Assembly (NCBI GenBank): GCA_902772635.1
Contig: CACYBK010000001.1
Span: 1-32,637, forward strand
Reading direction: 5' to 3'
DNA: 32,637 bases
Origin: an uncultured Lachnospiraceae bacterium
Lineage (GTDB): Bacteria > Bacillota > Clostridia > Lachnospirales > Lachnospiraceae
Position 1 is the first letter of the stretch, and every line of letters begins with the position of its first letter. Below, piece by piece: positions 9,841-17,763 of this stretch. The position numbers were made by a program, and so were the translations under genes. The notes beneath the pieces were generated by a model. The model searched no databases and had not been told where the DNA came from. It saw nothing but the letters and a program-made list of their open reading frames with translations.

Positions 9841-10307
9841 TTTACCGGCTCGATCTGGTTCATGTAATCATCATCCGGCATATTATAATACACTATCTGG
9901 TCGGTGTCAGCATAAACCATTCCAAGCTGGGTCACAGCCTTTTCCTTGATGGAATTCAGGTTGAGGGAGGTTGCGATCCTGTTCTTCATAGCGCTGTTGT
10001 CAGCCTTCAGTACAGTGATCTGCTCCTTCAGATCGTTGATGTTTCTCCTGCTCTTCGTAATATTGTTCTGGAGGTGGACATAGTAGGCAAAGAGTCCCGC
10101 GATCACGACTACTGCAAGAGAAAAGACAAGAGCCTGCTTCTTTAGGGCAGCAAGCTGCTTTTTTCTTCTCTGGGCGTTCCTGTGCCTTTCCCTCTTCCTT
10201 TCCCTTTCCTGCTCCCGGAGCCTTTCTTCCCGGGTGGGAGCCGCTGCGAACTCTACCTTGTGCGCAAGAGATCCCTCTTCATAATAATACTTCCTGTATT
10301 CCTGCAT
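9837..10307 (-). CDS. ftsL: FtsL-like division protein
   Basis: Small bitopic divisome protein that holds FtsQ/DivIB and activates the septal synthase pair. The 156 residues have a highly charged Arg/Lys/Glu N-terminus, one membrane helix at about residues 52-72, and then an extracytoplasmic coiled coil (RRNINDLKEQITVLKADNS). I chose the ATG at 10307; the GTG one codon earlier sits too close to the AAAGGTGG ribosome site. Sequence similarity in this family is very low, so the identity rests on topology and on the conserved slot between rsmH and the PBP gene. Confidence 0.85.
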   Translation of the reverse strand: MQEYRKYYYEEGSLAHKVEFAAAPTREERLREQERERKRERHRNAQRRKKQLAALKKQALVFSLAVVVIAGLFAYYVHLQNNITKSRRNINDLKEQITVLKADNSAMKNRIATSLNLNSIKEKAVTQLGMVYADTDQIVYYNMPDDDYMNQIEPVK

Positions 10308-10333
10308 CACACACCACCTTTGCTATCGAGCCG

Positions 10334-11299
10334 CTACTTCATTATCCTTCTTTCGAAAACACGAAGGCGCGAGCTCTTCGCCCTTTTGTTTGAGGCAAGT
10401 TCTTCCTGGCCGGGAATCACTGCCTTCCTTGTGAGTACCTTTCCTTTCGATCTCCTGCCGCAGACACAGACCGGAAAATCAGGAGGACAGATACACGGAT
10501 CCTCGTTTCTTCTGAAGCCTTCCTTCACTATCCGATCCTCAAGTGAATGGAAGGTAATGATACAGAGCCTTCCCTTGTCCTTGAGGAGCTCTATCATATC
10601 GTCAATACTGTCGCTGAGTACTGACAGTTCGTCGTTTACCTCTATGCGGAGCGCCTGAAATGTCCTCTTTGAGGGATTCCCGCCTGTCCGCCTGAACTTC
10701 TCCGGGATGCTTTTTCTGATGATATCGCTCAATTGCCCGGAGGTTTTGAGTCTTTCTTTCGCCCTTTCCCTTACTATATTTGCGGCTATCTGACGTGAAA
10801 ACCTTTCCTCGCCGTATAGTCTTATTATCCTCTCAAGGTCTTCTTCCGGATATGAGTTTAATATGGCTTCGGCTGTCTTTTCCTCTCTCCTGTCCATTCT
10901 CATATCAAGGGGAGAATCATCACGCGAATACGAGAACCCCCTGCCACTGTCATCGAGCTGGTGGGAAGAGACACCGAGATCAAGAAGTATCCCGTCAAAG
11001 GCTTCAATGGAAAGCTCTTTTGAAACGCTCTTTATGCTTCCGTAGTTCTCGCGCACTATTGTGACTCTGTCTGAAAAGTCTTTGAGCTTCCCGCCTGCCG
11101 CCCTTATCGCATCATCGTCACGGTCAAGACCTATCAACCTTCCGCCCTTGTCGAGCCTTTTTGCTATCTCAAATGAGTGTCCGCCTCCGCCAAGGGTTCC
11201 GTCAAGGTATATCCCGTCGCCTTTGATATTCAGCGCATCTATCACCTCATTGAGAAGAACGGGAATGTGGGAAAAATCAAGTTCCCTTTCCTCTGTCAT
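10334..11299 (-). CDS. rsmH: 16S rRNA (cytosine-1402-N4)-methyltransferase
   Basis: SAM-dependent methyltransferase (formerly MraW) acting on C1402 in the ribosomal P site. The 321 residues begin with SHIPVLLNEVIDAL and the SAM-binding loop DGTLGGGGHS, followed by LIGLDRDDDAI, LDLGVSSHQLDDSGRGFSY and the RTFQALRIEVN segment; FHSLEDRIVK marks the C-terminal part. A four-Cys stretch (CICPPDFPVCVCG) near the end is common in Firmicute members. It overlaps mraZ by 4 bases and is the second gene of the dcw operon. Confidence 0.97.
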   Translation of the reverse strand: MTEERELDFSHIPVLLNEVIDALNIKGDGIYLDGTLGGGGHSFEIAKRLDKGGRLIGLDRDDDAIRAAGGKLKDFSDRVTIVRENYGSIKSVSKELSIEAFDGILLDLGVSSHQLDDSGRGFSYSRDDSPLDMRMDRREEKTAEAILNSYPEEDLERIIRLYGEERFSRQIAANIVRERAKERLKTSGQLSDIIRKSIPEKFRRTGGNPSKRTFQALRIEVNDELSVLSDSIDDMIELLKDKGRLCIITFHSLEDRIVKEGFRRNEDPCICPPDFPVCVCGRRSKGKVLTRKAVIPGQEELASNKRAKSSRLRVFERRIMK

Positions 11300-11727
11300 A
11301 TCGCAACTCCAAGAGAAGCCATCTGCTCGGCTATACCGTTCATATCGCCGAAGTCATTGTTCTTGTCCCAGCTTTCCTTGTCCCAGATCTCGACACGGTT
11401 CAGGATACCTGCTGAGACCACATCCTTTTTGAGCCCCGCCCATTCCTTAAGAGTCTGGGGGATCAATATTCTCCCCTGTTTGTCACTTTCCGTAGGGGTG
11501 GCGCTTCCGAAGAAGAATCTCGAAAATCTCCTCCCGCTCTCTGATGTGAGATTCGCTTCCTTGAACTTTTCCACTATGCTTTCCCACTCGCTCTTTGAGT
11601 AACAAAAGATGCAGTTGTCAAGCCCTCTTGTGATATAGAAGCTTTCTCCGAGCTCGCTTCTCAGCTTCGCAGGAACGATAAGCCTTCCTTTTTCATCGAT
11701 CGAGTGAACATACTGACCAGTGAACAA
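11296..11727 (-). CDS. mraZ: Transcriptional regulator MraZ
   Basis: First gene of the dcw operon and its probable regulator, an AbrB-fold ring-forming DNA-binding protein of 143 residues. Both family repeats are present, each with the DxxxR signature: IDEKGRLIVPAKLR near the start and SDKQGRILIPQTLK in the middle. The start is a TTG at 11727 with an AAGGAGG site 8 bases upstream. GTGG boxes with 10-base spacing lie just upstream (11784-11830), so autoregulation is expected from what is known of MraZ in other bacteria. Confidence 0.95.
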   Translation of the reverse strand: MFTGQYVHSIDEKGRLIVPAKLRSELGESFYITRGLDNCIFCYSKSEWESIVEKFKEANLTSESGRRFSRFFFGSATPTESDKQGRILIPQTLKEWAGLKKDVVSAGILNRVEIWDKESWDKNNDFGDMNGIAEQMASLGVAI

Positions 11728-11783
11728 GAGCTTATCCTCCTTCTTAATGCGTTTTATTTAATGGGCAGGTTAATGGGAAATGC

Positions 11784-11830
11784 TGCCACAATCCTCCACT
11801 TCTCTCCACACAATACGTACTATACTCCAC
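11784..11830 (-). promoter_or_regulatory. MraZ operator, GTGG boxes with 10-bp period
   Basis: On the minus strand GTGGAG occurs at 11825-11830, 11804-11809 and 11794-11799, and GTGGCA at 11784-11789. The last three are exactly 10 bases apart, one helical turn, and the first is 21 bases away, about two turns. MraZ in E. coli and other bacteria binds three or four TGG-containing direct repeats with 10-base spacing in front of its own gene. The first box overlaps the spacer next to the -10 element, so binding should block the promoter. Confidence 0.8.
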
Positions 11831-11847
11831 CGTTCTTCGTTTAGCAA
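11819..11847 (-). promoter_or_regulatory. dcw operon promoter
   Basis: TTGCTA at 11842-11847 and TATAGT at 11819-11824 are separated by 17 bases, a good sigma-A type promoter. Transcription would begin near 11812, about 85 bases before the mraZ TTG, so three of the four GTGG boxes lie in the transcribed leader. Confidence 0.7.
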
Positions 11848-11866
11848 GGAAAAAATAGCGAAAAAT

Positions 11867-11905
11867 AAAGGCTCTCCACTACTTTTAGCGTAGTGGAGAG
11901 CCTTT
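11867..11905 (-). terminator. Intrinsic terminator of the pheS-pheT-queA-lgt unit
   Basis: A perfect 16-bp stem with a 7-base loop, followed on the minus strand by TTTATTTTT. It sits 35 bases after the lgt stop and just before the dcw promoter. The stem itself contains a GTGGAG on each strand (11874-11879 and 11894-11899), the same word as the MraZ boxes. Confidence 0.92.
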
Positions 11906-11940
11906 CCGGACGATATATAGTGCTTTAGCACATTAACACA

Positions 11941-12909
11941 TCAAGATGTTGTATCGCTGCTATTTTTTTGTGAATCTTTCACAATCTTTTCTGCTTCCAT
12001 TTGTTTCATTTTTCTGAGAGTTGTGGTCCTGGGAAGGGGTTCCTGCTTCTTTCTGATCAGCCTTGTATAGTTGAAAGCAAGGAAGATTGCGCTTCCGAAT
12101 ACAAGCACGAGGGCAAGGACCTGTGAAACACGGATATTCGTATTCCCGATGAGGAGCGGGTCCGTGCGAAGCCCTTCTATCCACGCCCTGCCGGCTCCAT
12201 AGAGTCCGAGGTAGAGGAAGAAAAGCTCTCCGTTGAACTTCTTTCTGTATCTGTAAATAAGCAGGAAGATAAGCACACCGAGGTTCCACAATGACTCATA
12301 GAGAAAGGTGGGATGCACGCTGATGCAGTTTATCCCGTCAACCGTCACCATATTTCTCATCATCTCGTCCGTGATATCCTGAGTGCGGTTCACCATATCA
12401 TAGGGGATCAGCATCGCAAACAGCCCGTTCGTATAGGTTCCGAAGGCCTCCCTGTTGCAGAAGTTCCCCCATCGCCCGAGTACCTGTCCTATCAATAGTC
12501 CGAAGGCAGCCATGTCAGCGGAGCCAAAGAAACTCATCTTTCGTACCTTGCAGACTATGAAGCCCGCCAGCACTCCGCCTATCACCGCGCCGTAGATTGC
12601 AAGTCCCCCGGCCCTGAAATTGAAGATCTGAAGGAGGTTGTCCTTATAGTCATTCCACGAGAACGCCACATAATAAAGCCTCGCGCCGACGATGCCGCCT
12701 ATAAGTCCCCATATGATGAGGTCGAGATAATCATCCTGTTTCAGCTTCAGCCGCTTTGCCTCAAAGAGGACGAAGATCCCGGCAAGTATCATGCCGCTTG
12801 CCATAATGATCCCGTAGATCGCTATATCAAAGCCGAATACGCTTATAGTCTTTGGAACATAAGGAAAAGTAATATGGAGGTTTGGAAACGAAATACTGTT
12901 TACTGTCAT
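11941..12909 (-). CDS. lgt: Prolipoprotein diacylglyceryl transferase
   Basis: Membrane enzyme that transfers diacylglycerol from phosphatidylglycerol to the lipobox cysteine of prolipoproteins. The 322 residues contain about seven membrane helices. Signatures seen are the GGLAIYGAVIGG segment, GRWGNFCNREAFG with its essential Arg, HPTFLYESLWNLG, and RAWIEGLRTDPL. The frame is open back to 12945, but I place the start at the ATG at 12909, which has an AGAAGG site 5 bases upstream and lies 16 bases after the queA stop. About 40 charged residues end the protein on the cytosolic side. It is the last gene of its unit. Confidence 0.95.
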   Translation of the reverse strand: MTVNSISFPNLHITFPYVPKTISVFGFDIAIYGIIMASGMILAGIFVLFEAKRLKLKQDDYLDLIIWGLIGGIVGARLYYVAFSWNDYKDNLLQIFNFRAGGLAIYGAVIGGVLAGFIVCKVRKMSFFGSADMAAFGLLIGQVLGRWGNFCNREAFGTYTNGLFAMLIPYDMVNRTQDITDEMMRNMVTVDGINCISVHPTFLYESLWNLGVLIFLLIYRYRKKFNGELFFLYLGLYGAGRAWIEGLRTDPLLIGNTNIRVSQVLALVLVFGSAIFLAFNYTRLIRKKQEPLPRTTTLRKMKQMEAEKIVKDSQKNSSDTTS

Positions 12910-12925
12910 AAAAACCTTCTTTGAA

Positions 12926-13951
12926 TCAATGTATGAACATGGCATCGCCGAAGGAGAAGAATCTGTATCTCTCCCTCACTGCCTCTTCATATGCCTTTTT
13001 GATATTGTCTTTGCCTGCAAGCGCTGACACCAGCATCAGCAGCGTCGATTTCGGAAGATGGAAATTCGTGATGAGGCAGTCGCAAAGCTTGAAATTATAG
13101 CCCGGATAAATAAAGATGTCGGTATCTCCTTTGCAGGGAGAGATGTGTCCCCCGTCATCCGCAGCGGATTCTATGGTGCGAAGCGAAGTAGTTCCGACAC
13201 ATATTATCCGACCGCCCTTTTCCTTTGCAGAATTTATCAGATCAGCAGCCTCGCTTGATATTTCAAAGCTTTCGGAATGCATATGGTGCTCTTCCACTCT
13301 TTCGCACTTCACCGGCCGAAAGGTGCCAAGTCCCACTGAAAGCGTGACTTCAGCGATGTCAACCCCCATCTTCCTTATTTCAGAAAGAATCTCCTTTGTG
13401 AAATGAAGACCGGCAGTCGGTGCGGCAGCGCTCCCGTCATATTTCGCATATACCGTATTGTAACGATCCCTGTCCTTCAGCTTGTGATGAATGTAGGGAG
13501 GAAGGGGCATCTCGCCGAGGGAATCCAGGACCTCCTCGAATATGCCTTCGTAAGAAAACGAAACTATCCTGCCGCCGTCATCCGTAACCTCTTCTATGTG
13601 CGCTTTCAGTCTTCCGTCCCCAAAGGAGGCGCTGCTCCCCGGAAGCAGTTTCTTTCCCGGGCGCACTATGGTCTCCCACCTGTCACCGGATAGTCTTTTT
13701 AGAAGCAATATCTCGACCTTCGCGCCGGTGCCTTCCCGCTCACCTATGAGCCTTGCGGGGATCACCTTTGTATTGTTGAGAACCAGACAGTCTCCCGGAA
13801 GAAGAAATGAAGCTATCTCAAAAAAGGACCTGTGCTCAATAAAGCCTGTTTTTTTGTCAAGCACCATAAGCCTTGAATCCGATCTTCTCTCAAGCGGGTC
13901 CTGGGCAATGAGCTCCTCCGGCAGGTCATAGTCAAAATCACTTACGTTCAT
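12926..13951 (-). CDS. queA: tRNA preQ1(34) S-adenosylmethionine ribosyltransferase-isomerase
   Basis: Adds the epoxy-cyclopentanediol ring from SAM to preQ1 in tRNA anticodons, making epoxyqueuosine. The 341 residues start with the family phrase [18 protein letters not shown] and contain [42 protein letters not shown] and [17 protein letters not shown]. It begins 3 bases after the pheT stop. The enzyme for the next step, QueH, is encoded about 15 kb to the right in another operon. Confidence 0.97.
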   Translation of the reverse strand: MNVSDFDYDLPEELIAQDPLERRSDSRLMVLDKKTGFIEHRSFFEIASFLLPGDCLVLNNTKVIPARLIGEREGTGAKVEILLLKRLSGDRWETIVRPGKKLLPGSSASFGDGRLKAHIEEVTDDGGRIVSFSYEGIFEEVLDSLGEMPLPPYIHHKLKDRDRYNTVYAKYDGSAAAPTAGLHFTKEILSEIRKMGVDIAEVTLSVGLGTFRPVKCERVEEHHMHSESFEISSEAADLINSAKEKGGRIICVGTTSLRTIESAADDGGHISPCKGDTDIFIYPGYNFKLCDCLITNFHLPKSTLLMLVSALAGKDNIKKAYEEAVRERYRFFSFGDAMFIH

Positions 13952-13954
13952 CGA

Positions 13955-16375
13955 TCATTTCCTGAGTTCTACGCCTATATCGGAAAGACCTTTAAGTATC
14001 TTTTCTATAGCAGTATTCACATCATCATCCGAGAGACTTCTGTCAGGAGCTCTGAAGACGATACTGTAAGCCATAGACTTTCTGCCTTCCCTGACCTGTT
14101 CACCCTCATAGACATCAAAGAGGGAGAAGCTCTCAAGATTCTTTGTGCCGTATTTTTTGAATACCGCCTCGATCTCCCCTGCCGTGATACCTTTGGGAAC
14201 ATCAAGTGAAAGATCTCTTGTGGATGCAGGGAAATTACCTATCGCCTCGTATCTTACCGAAGAGTCGCGGTTCAATAGCACCTTTTCGATATCAACGCAG
14301 GCTATATAGGATCTCTCTCTTATGCCATAGCTTGAAAGAACAGTGGGATGAACCTCTCCGAGGAAGCCAAGGCTCTCACCGGAAAGCTTTATCTCTGCTT
14401 TTCTTCCGGGATGAAGGAAGGGATTATTTGAATCGGGATCAAATACGATATCGCCCCGTATCCCCGCGCTCTCCAGGAAATCAAGAACAACTCCCTTCAT
14501 CACGAAAAAGTCACCCTCTCCGTAAAAGCCGAGAGTAAATATATCTCTTTCATCGGGAAGTTCCGAGAGTGGAAGCGCCTTTGCGATATATGTCTTTCCA
14601 AGCTCAAAAAGCCTTGCGTCGGGATTTCTCCTCGACGAATTAAGAGAAAGTGACTCAAGCATGGAATTCACTGTCTGGGTCCGCATGATGGAATAATCCT
14701 CTCCAAGCGGATTCATTATCTTTATGGCATTTCTTCTTTCGTCATCCTCTGAAAGAAGGAGCTTGTCATAGACCTTGGGACTTTCAAAGGAGAAGCACAT
14801 GGCCTCTGAAAAGCCGTAACTAAAGGCTGAGTTTCTCGCTATGTCAAGAACCTCATCCTTTTCAGAAATTCCGCCCGAAAGTGTAACGCCCTTCAGCGCA
14901 GTCACGGGTATCCTGTCGTAACCGAAGAAGCGGGCCACCTCCTCCGCAAGATCAGCAAAGCAGAGAAGATCCTGACGGAATGTGGGAATAGTAACAAGCT
15001 TCTTTTCCCTGTCGACGGAAAGCTCCTCGGCTTCAAAGTATGATGCGATCTCGTCAGCGCTTATATCCGTCCCGAGGAATTCATTATATCTTTCCGGCTC
15101 AAAGGGTATGGTTACCGGCTCTTTCTTCTCCTTGTAAACATCCACAGTTCCTGCAACCACCTCGCCGGCTCCCATCTCTTCAACAAGAGCGCAGGCTCTG
15201 TTCATGGCAAGAATGGCATTGTTGGGATCAAGCCCTTTTTCAAACATTCCGGAGGCCTCAGTCCTCATCCCGAGGCGCTTTGCGCTCTTTCTGATATTGG
15301 TTCCGTCAAAGGTTGCCGCCTCAAAAAGGACGGTGGTAACATTGTCCGTTATCATCGAGTTTTCGCCGCCCATTATCCCTGCAAGACCGACGGGCTTTTC
15401 CCCGTCACATATCAAAAGCATATCGGGATCAAGTTTATGTTCTTCTCCGTCAAGAGTGGTGAAGCTTTCTCCATCCTTCGCGTTTCTGACTATTATCTTT
15501 TTCCCCGCGATCTGATCGTAATCATAGGAATGCATGGGCTGCCCGTATTCTTCCATCACATAATTCGTGATATCGACTATATTGTTGATCGGGCGGATCC
15601 CCTGTGAGCGGAGCCTCTTTTGCATCCACTCAGGCGAGGGACCTATCTTTACATTCCTGATCTCCCGGGCGACGAAGCGTTTGCAGAGCTCGTCATTTTC
15701 AATGGTGACCGAAATATCATCAGCGCAGTTTCCGTTCACGCCTGTCTCATTTATCAAAGCGGGTTTGAAGGGAAGAGAAAAGGCGCACGCCGCCTCTCTT
15801 GCAATCCCGAGAACAGAAAAGCAATCCACTCTGTTTCCCGTGATCTCGTATTCAATGACCTTGTCGTCGAGGCCTAAGTACTTTACCGCATCACAACCGA
15901 CAGGAGCGTCAGAGGGAAGAATGTAAAGACCATCCTCCGGCGCGTCGGGAAAGAGGTCTCTTGAACTTCCAAGTTCTTCTATTGAGCACATCATTCCAAA
16001 TGACTCAACGCCACGGAGCTTTCCTTTTTTGATCTTGATACCGCCCTCGGTTTTTGTCCCGTCATGGCCTCCGGCGACACGCCCGCCGTCAAGAACAACC
16101 GGCACCTTGTCATTCTCCTTCATATTCGAAGCGCCGGTGACTATCTGGATCGGTTCTTCCTGCCCCACATCAACCCGACATATGCAAAGATGATCAGAAT
16201 CCTGATGAGGCGTGATCGACACGATCTGCCCTACCACTATCTTTTCAAGGTCCTTTGAAAGATCTGTAAAAAACTCAACCTTCTGTCCGAACATGGTCAT
16301 CCTGTCGGAATACTCCTTGGGGTCCTCAGTAAGGCCGGGAACCATGCTCCTTATCCATTCAAATGAAGTACGCAT
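13955..16375 (-). CDS. pheT: Phenylalanyl-tRNA synthetase beta subunit
   Basis: Large subunit of the alpha2-beta2 PheRS that charges tRNA-Phe. The 806 residues match the full family length: a start phrase MRTSFEWIRSMVPGL, an OB-fold tRNA-binding domain at about residues 40-150 (VGQIVSITPHQDSDHLCICRVD), B3/4 editing domain, B5 domain, a catalytic-like core with FSYGFSEAMCFSF, and a C-terminal anticodon-binding FDX-ACB domain (FPASTRDLSLDVPKGI). It follows pheS after 31 bases in the same unit. Confidence 0.97.
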   Translation of the reverse strand: MRTSFEWIRSMVPGLTEDPKEYSDRMTMFGQKVEFFTDLSKDLEKIVVGQIVSITPHQDSDHLCICRVDVGQEEPIQIVTGASNMKENDKVPVVLDGGRVAGGHDGTKTEGGIKIKKGKLRGVESFGMMCSIEELGSSRDLFPDAPEDGLYILPSDAPVGCDAVKYLGLDDKVIEYEITGNRVDCFSVLGIAREAACAFSLPFKPALINETGVNGNCADDISVTIENDELCKRFVAREIRNVKIGPSPEWMQKRLRSQGIRPINNIVDITNYVMEEYGQPMHSYDYDQIAGKKIIVRNAKDGESFTTLDGEEHKLDPDMLLICDGEKPVGLAGIMGGENSMITDNVTTVLFEAATFDGTNIRKSAKRLGMRTEASGMFEKGLDPNNAILAMNRACALVEEMGAGEVVAGTVDVYKEKKEPVTIPFEPERYNEFLGTDISADEIASYFEAEELSVDREKKLVTIPTFRQDLLCFADLAEEVARFFGYDRIPVTALKGVTLSGGISEKDEVLDIARNSAFSYGFSEAMCFSFESPKVYDKLLLSEDDERRNAIKIMNPLGEDYSIMRTQTVNSMLESLSLNSSRRNPDARLFELGKTYIAKALPLSELPDERDIFTLGFYGEGDFFVMKGVVLDFLESAGIRGDIVFDPDSNNPFLHPGRKAEIKLSGESLGFLGEVHPTVLSSYGIRERSYIACVDIEKVLLNRDSSVRYEAIGNFPASTRDLSLDVPKGITAGEIEAVFKKYGTKNLESFSLFDVYEGEQVREGRKSMAYSIVFRAPDRSLSDDDVNTAIEKILKGLSDIGVELRK

Positions 16376-16406
16376 TGAAAAAGTCCTCTCTATTTCTCTC
16401 TATCTC

Positions 16407-17429
16407 TCAAAACTGGGAAAGAAATCTCGTATCGTTCTCATACAAGAGCCGCATATCATCTATCTCGTATTTGAGAAGCGCTATCCTCTCAAGACCGAGG
16501 CCGAAGGCAAAGCCCGTATACTCATCGGGATCGACCCCGCTCATGGAAAGGACCTTCGGATGCATCATCCCGCAGCCCAATATCTCTATCCAGCCCTCAC
16601 CCTTACAGAAGCGGCAGCCCTTTCCGCCGCACTTGAAACAGCTTACATCCATCTCTGCGGAGGGTTCCGTGAAGGGGAAATGATGAGGTCTGAATTTGAC
16701 CCGTGTTTCCTCTCCGAAGAGCTTTTTCGCAAAGCCTTCGAGAGTCCCTTTGAGGTCCGAGAACCTGATACCTTTGTCTATCACCATTCCCTCAACCTGA
16801 TGGAAGACCGGAGAATGAGTAGCATCCACCTCATCGGCTCTGAAAACACGTCCCGGAGCGATCATCCTGATCGGCGGCTTCCTCTTCTCCATCTGACGCA
16901 CCTGAACTCCGGAGGTCTGGGTCCGGAGCAGTATCTCCTTGTTTATATAAAAGGTGTCCTGCTCATCCTTTGCAGGATGCCCTTTCGGTATGTTGAGTGC
17001 TTCAAAATTGTAATAATCAAGCTCGATATCCGGTCCGTCAACAACCTCATAGCCCATTCCTGTAAAGATCTTCCTGATCTCTGAAAGTGCGAGTGTATTC
17101 GGATGCGGATGTCCCTTCCTGAGCCTTCTCGCGGGAAGTGTCACATCTATCTTCTCCCTTGAAAGCCTCCTTGAAAGCTCAAGTGCTTCAAGAGCCTTCC
17201 TCTTCTCACAAAGAGCATCCTCAATAGCCTTTCTCGCGTCGTTCACGAGAGCGCCAACCTTCGGCCTTTCATCCTCAGGCACATCCTTCATTCCCTTGAG
17301 TATCGAAGTGAGCTCGCCCTTTTTTCCAAGCACTGCAACCCGTATGTCATTTAACACATTGGAATCGACCGAAGATAAAATCTTTTCACGCGCCTGGCTT
17401 ACAATTTTTGACAGATCATCCTTTATCAT
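16407..17429 (-). CDS. pheS: Phenylalanyl-tRNA synthetase alpha subunit
   Basis: Catalytic class II subunit of PheRS, 340 residues. A coiled-coil N-terminal arm that contacts tRNA occupies about the first 85 residues. Motif 2 is in VFRADEVDATHSPVFHQVEG and motif 3 in GFAFGLGLERIALLKY; the alpha-subunit zinc-like Cys cluster CFKCGGKGCRFCKGEG is seen before the final strand. The ATG at 17429 has a GAAAGGA site. No T-box element (no TGGNACCGCG-like sequence) lies upstream, which is unusual for a Firmicute pheS; instead a structured RNA precedes it. Confidence 0.97.
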   Translation of the reverse strand: MIKDDLSKIVSQAREKILSSVDSNVLNDIRVAVLGKKGELTSILKGMKDVPEDERPKVGALVNDARKAIEDALCEKRKALEALELSRRLSREKIDVTLPARRLRKGHPHPNTLALSEIRKIFTGMGYEVVDGPDIELDYYNFEALNIPKGHPAKDEQDTFYINKEILLRTQTSGVQVRQMEKRKPPIRMIAPGRVFRADEVDATHSPVFHQVEGMVIDKGIRFSDLKGTLEGFAKKLFGEETRVKFRPHHFPFTEPSAEMDVSCFKCGGKGCRFCKGEGWIEILGCGMMHPKVLSMSGVDPDEYTGFAFGLGLERIALLKYEIDDMRLLYENDTRFLSQF

Positions 17430-17468
17430 TTGCTTTTCCTTTCAGACATAAAGATAACCCGAAATGCC

Positions 17469-17650
17469 GGGCCAGCTTTTTTGACTCCCTAGCGCAAAGC
17501 CAGGTGGGCAACCGCAATTTCCTTTTTGCCTTCCTCCGACGTTCGCACTTTCGTGCGAAGTAAGGCCTGACAGCCGGGAAACGATATGGGAAGCCCTGTT
17601 TAAGAAATTGTAGGTTCAAAAACAGCAGGCTGTATCGCACATTTCAGGCA
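17469..17650 (-). ncRNA. ssrS: Probable 6S RNA
   Basis: This holds most of the 334-base gap between pheS and the citrate synthase gene. Starting about 7 bases after a good -10 element, the transcript folds as a long rod: an apical hairpin TTCGCAC-GAAA-GTGCGAA, then GCCTT with AAGGC, TTTCC with GGAAA, GGGC with GCCC, an unpaired centre on the 5' side (GAACCTACAATTTC), then CAGCC with GGCTTTG and GCG with CGC, and an end pairing GGGCTG with the complement of 17469-17476. Length of about 180 bases and an interrupted rod suit 6S RNA, which binds sigma-A RNA polymerase. A weak hairpin at 17458-17471 followed by TTATCTTT may end it; read-through would reach pheS. The alternative is an unnamed pheST leader element. 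Confidence 0.6.
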
Positions 17651-17655
17651 GCCCT

Positions 17656-17684
17656 ATTATACCCAAAGGTGGTCGCATTGAAAA
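17656..17684 (-). promoter_or_regulatory. Promoter of 6S RNA/pheST
   Basis: TTTTCA at 17679-17684 and a perfect TATAAT at 17656-17661, spaced 17 bases, on the minus strand. Its -35 element overlaps the -35 of the plus-strand promoter at 17678-17706. Confidence 0.7.
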
Positions 17685-17706
17685 GAAAAAAGTATAATGC
17701 TAAAAT
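17678..17706 (+). promoter_or_regulatory. Citrate synthase promoter
   Basis: TTGAAA at 17678-17683 and TAAAAT at 17701-17706 with a 17-base spacer, each one base off consensus. The predicted leader is about 50 bases and ends in an AAAGGGG ribosome site before the ATG at 17764. A second TATAAT at 17693 lacks a -35. Confidence 0.65.
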
Positions 17707-17763
17707 ATAGCCTGATTTGTGGCATCGGAAGCTTATTACTTAAAGAAAGGGGCGTAAAACACA

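Noticed and set aside
17416-17640. 74-residue minus-strand ORF upstream of pheS
   Set aside because: It lies across the structured RNA, has a basic low-quality composition and no ribosome site; it reads as noncoding.
17430-17763. T-box riboswitch before pheS
   Set aside because: No TGGNACCGCG-like T-box sequence, specifier stem or matching antiterminator could be seen; the region folds as a rod instead.
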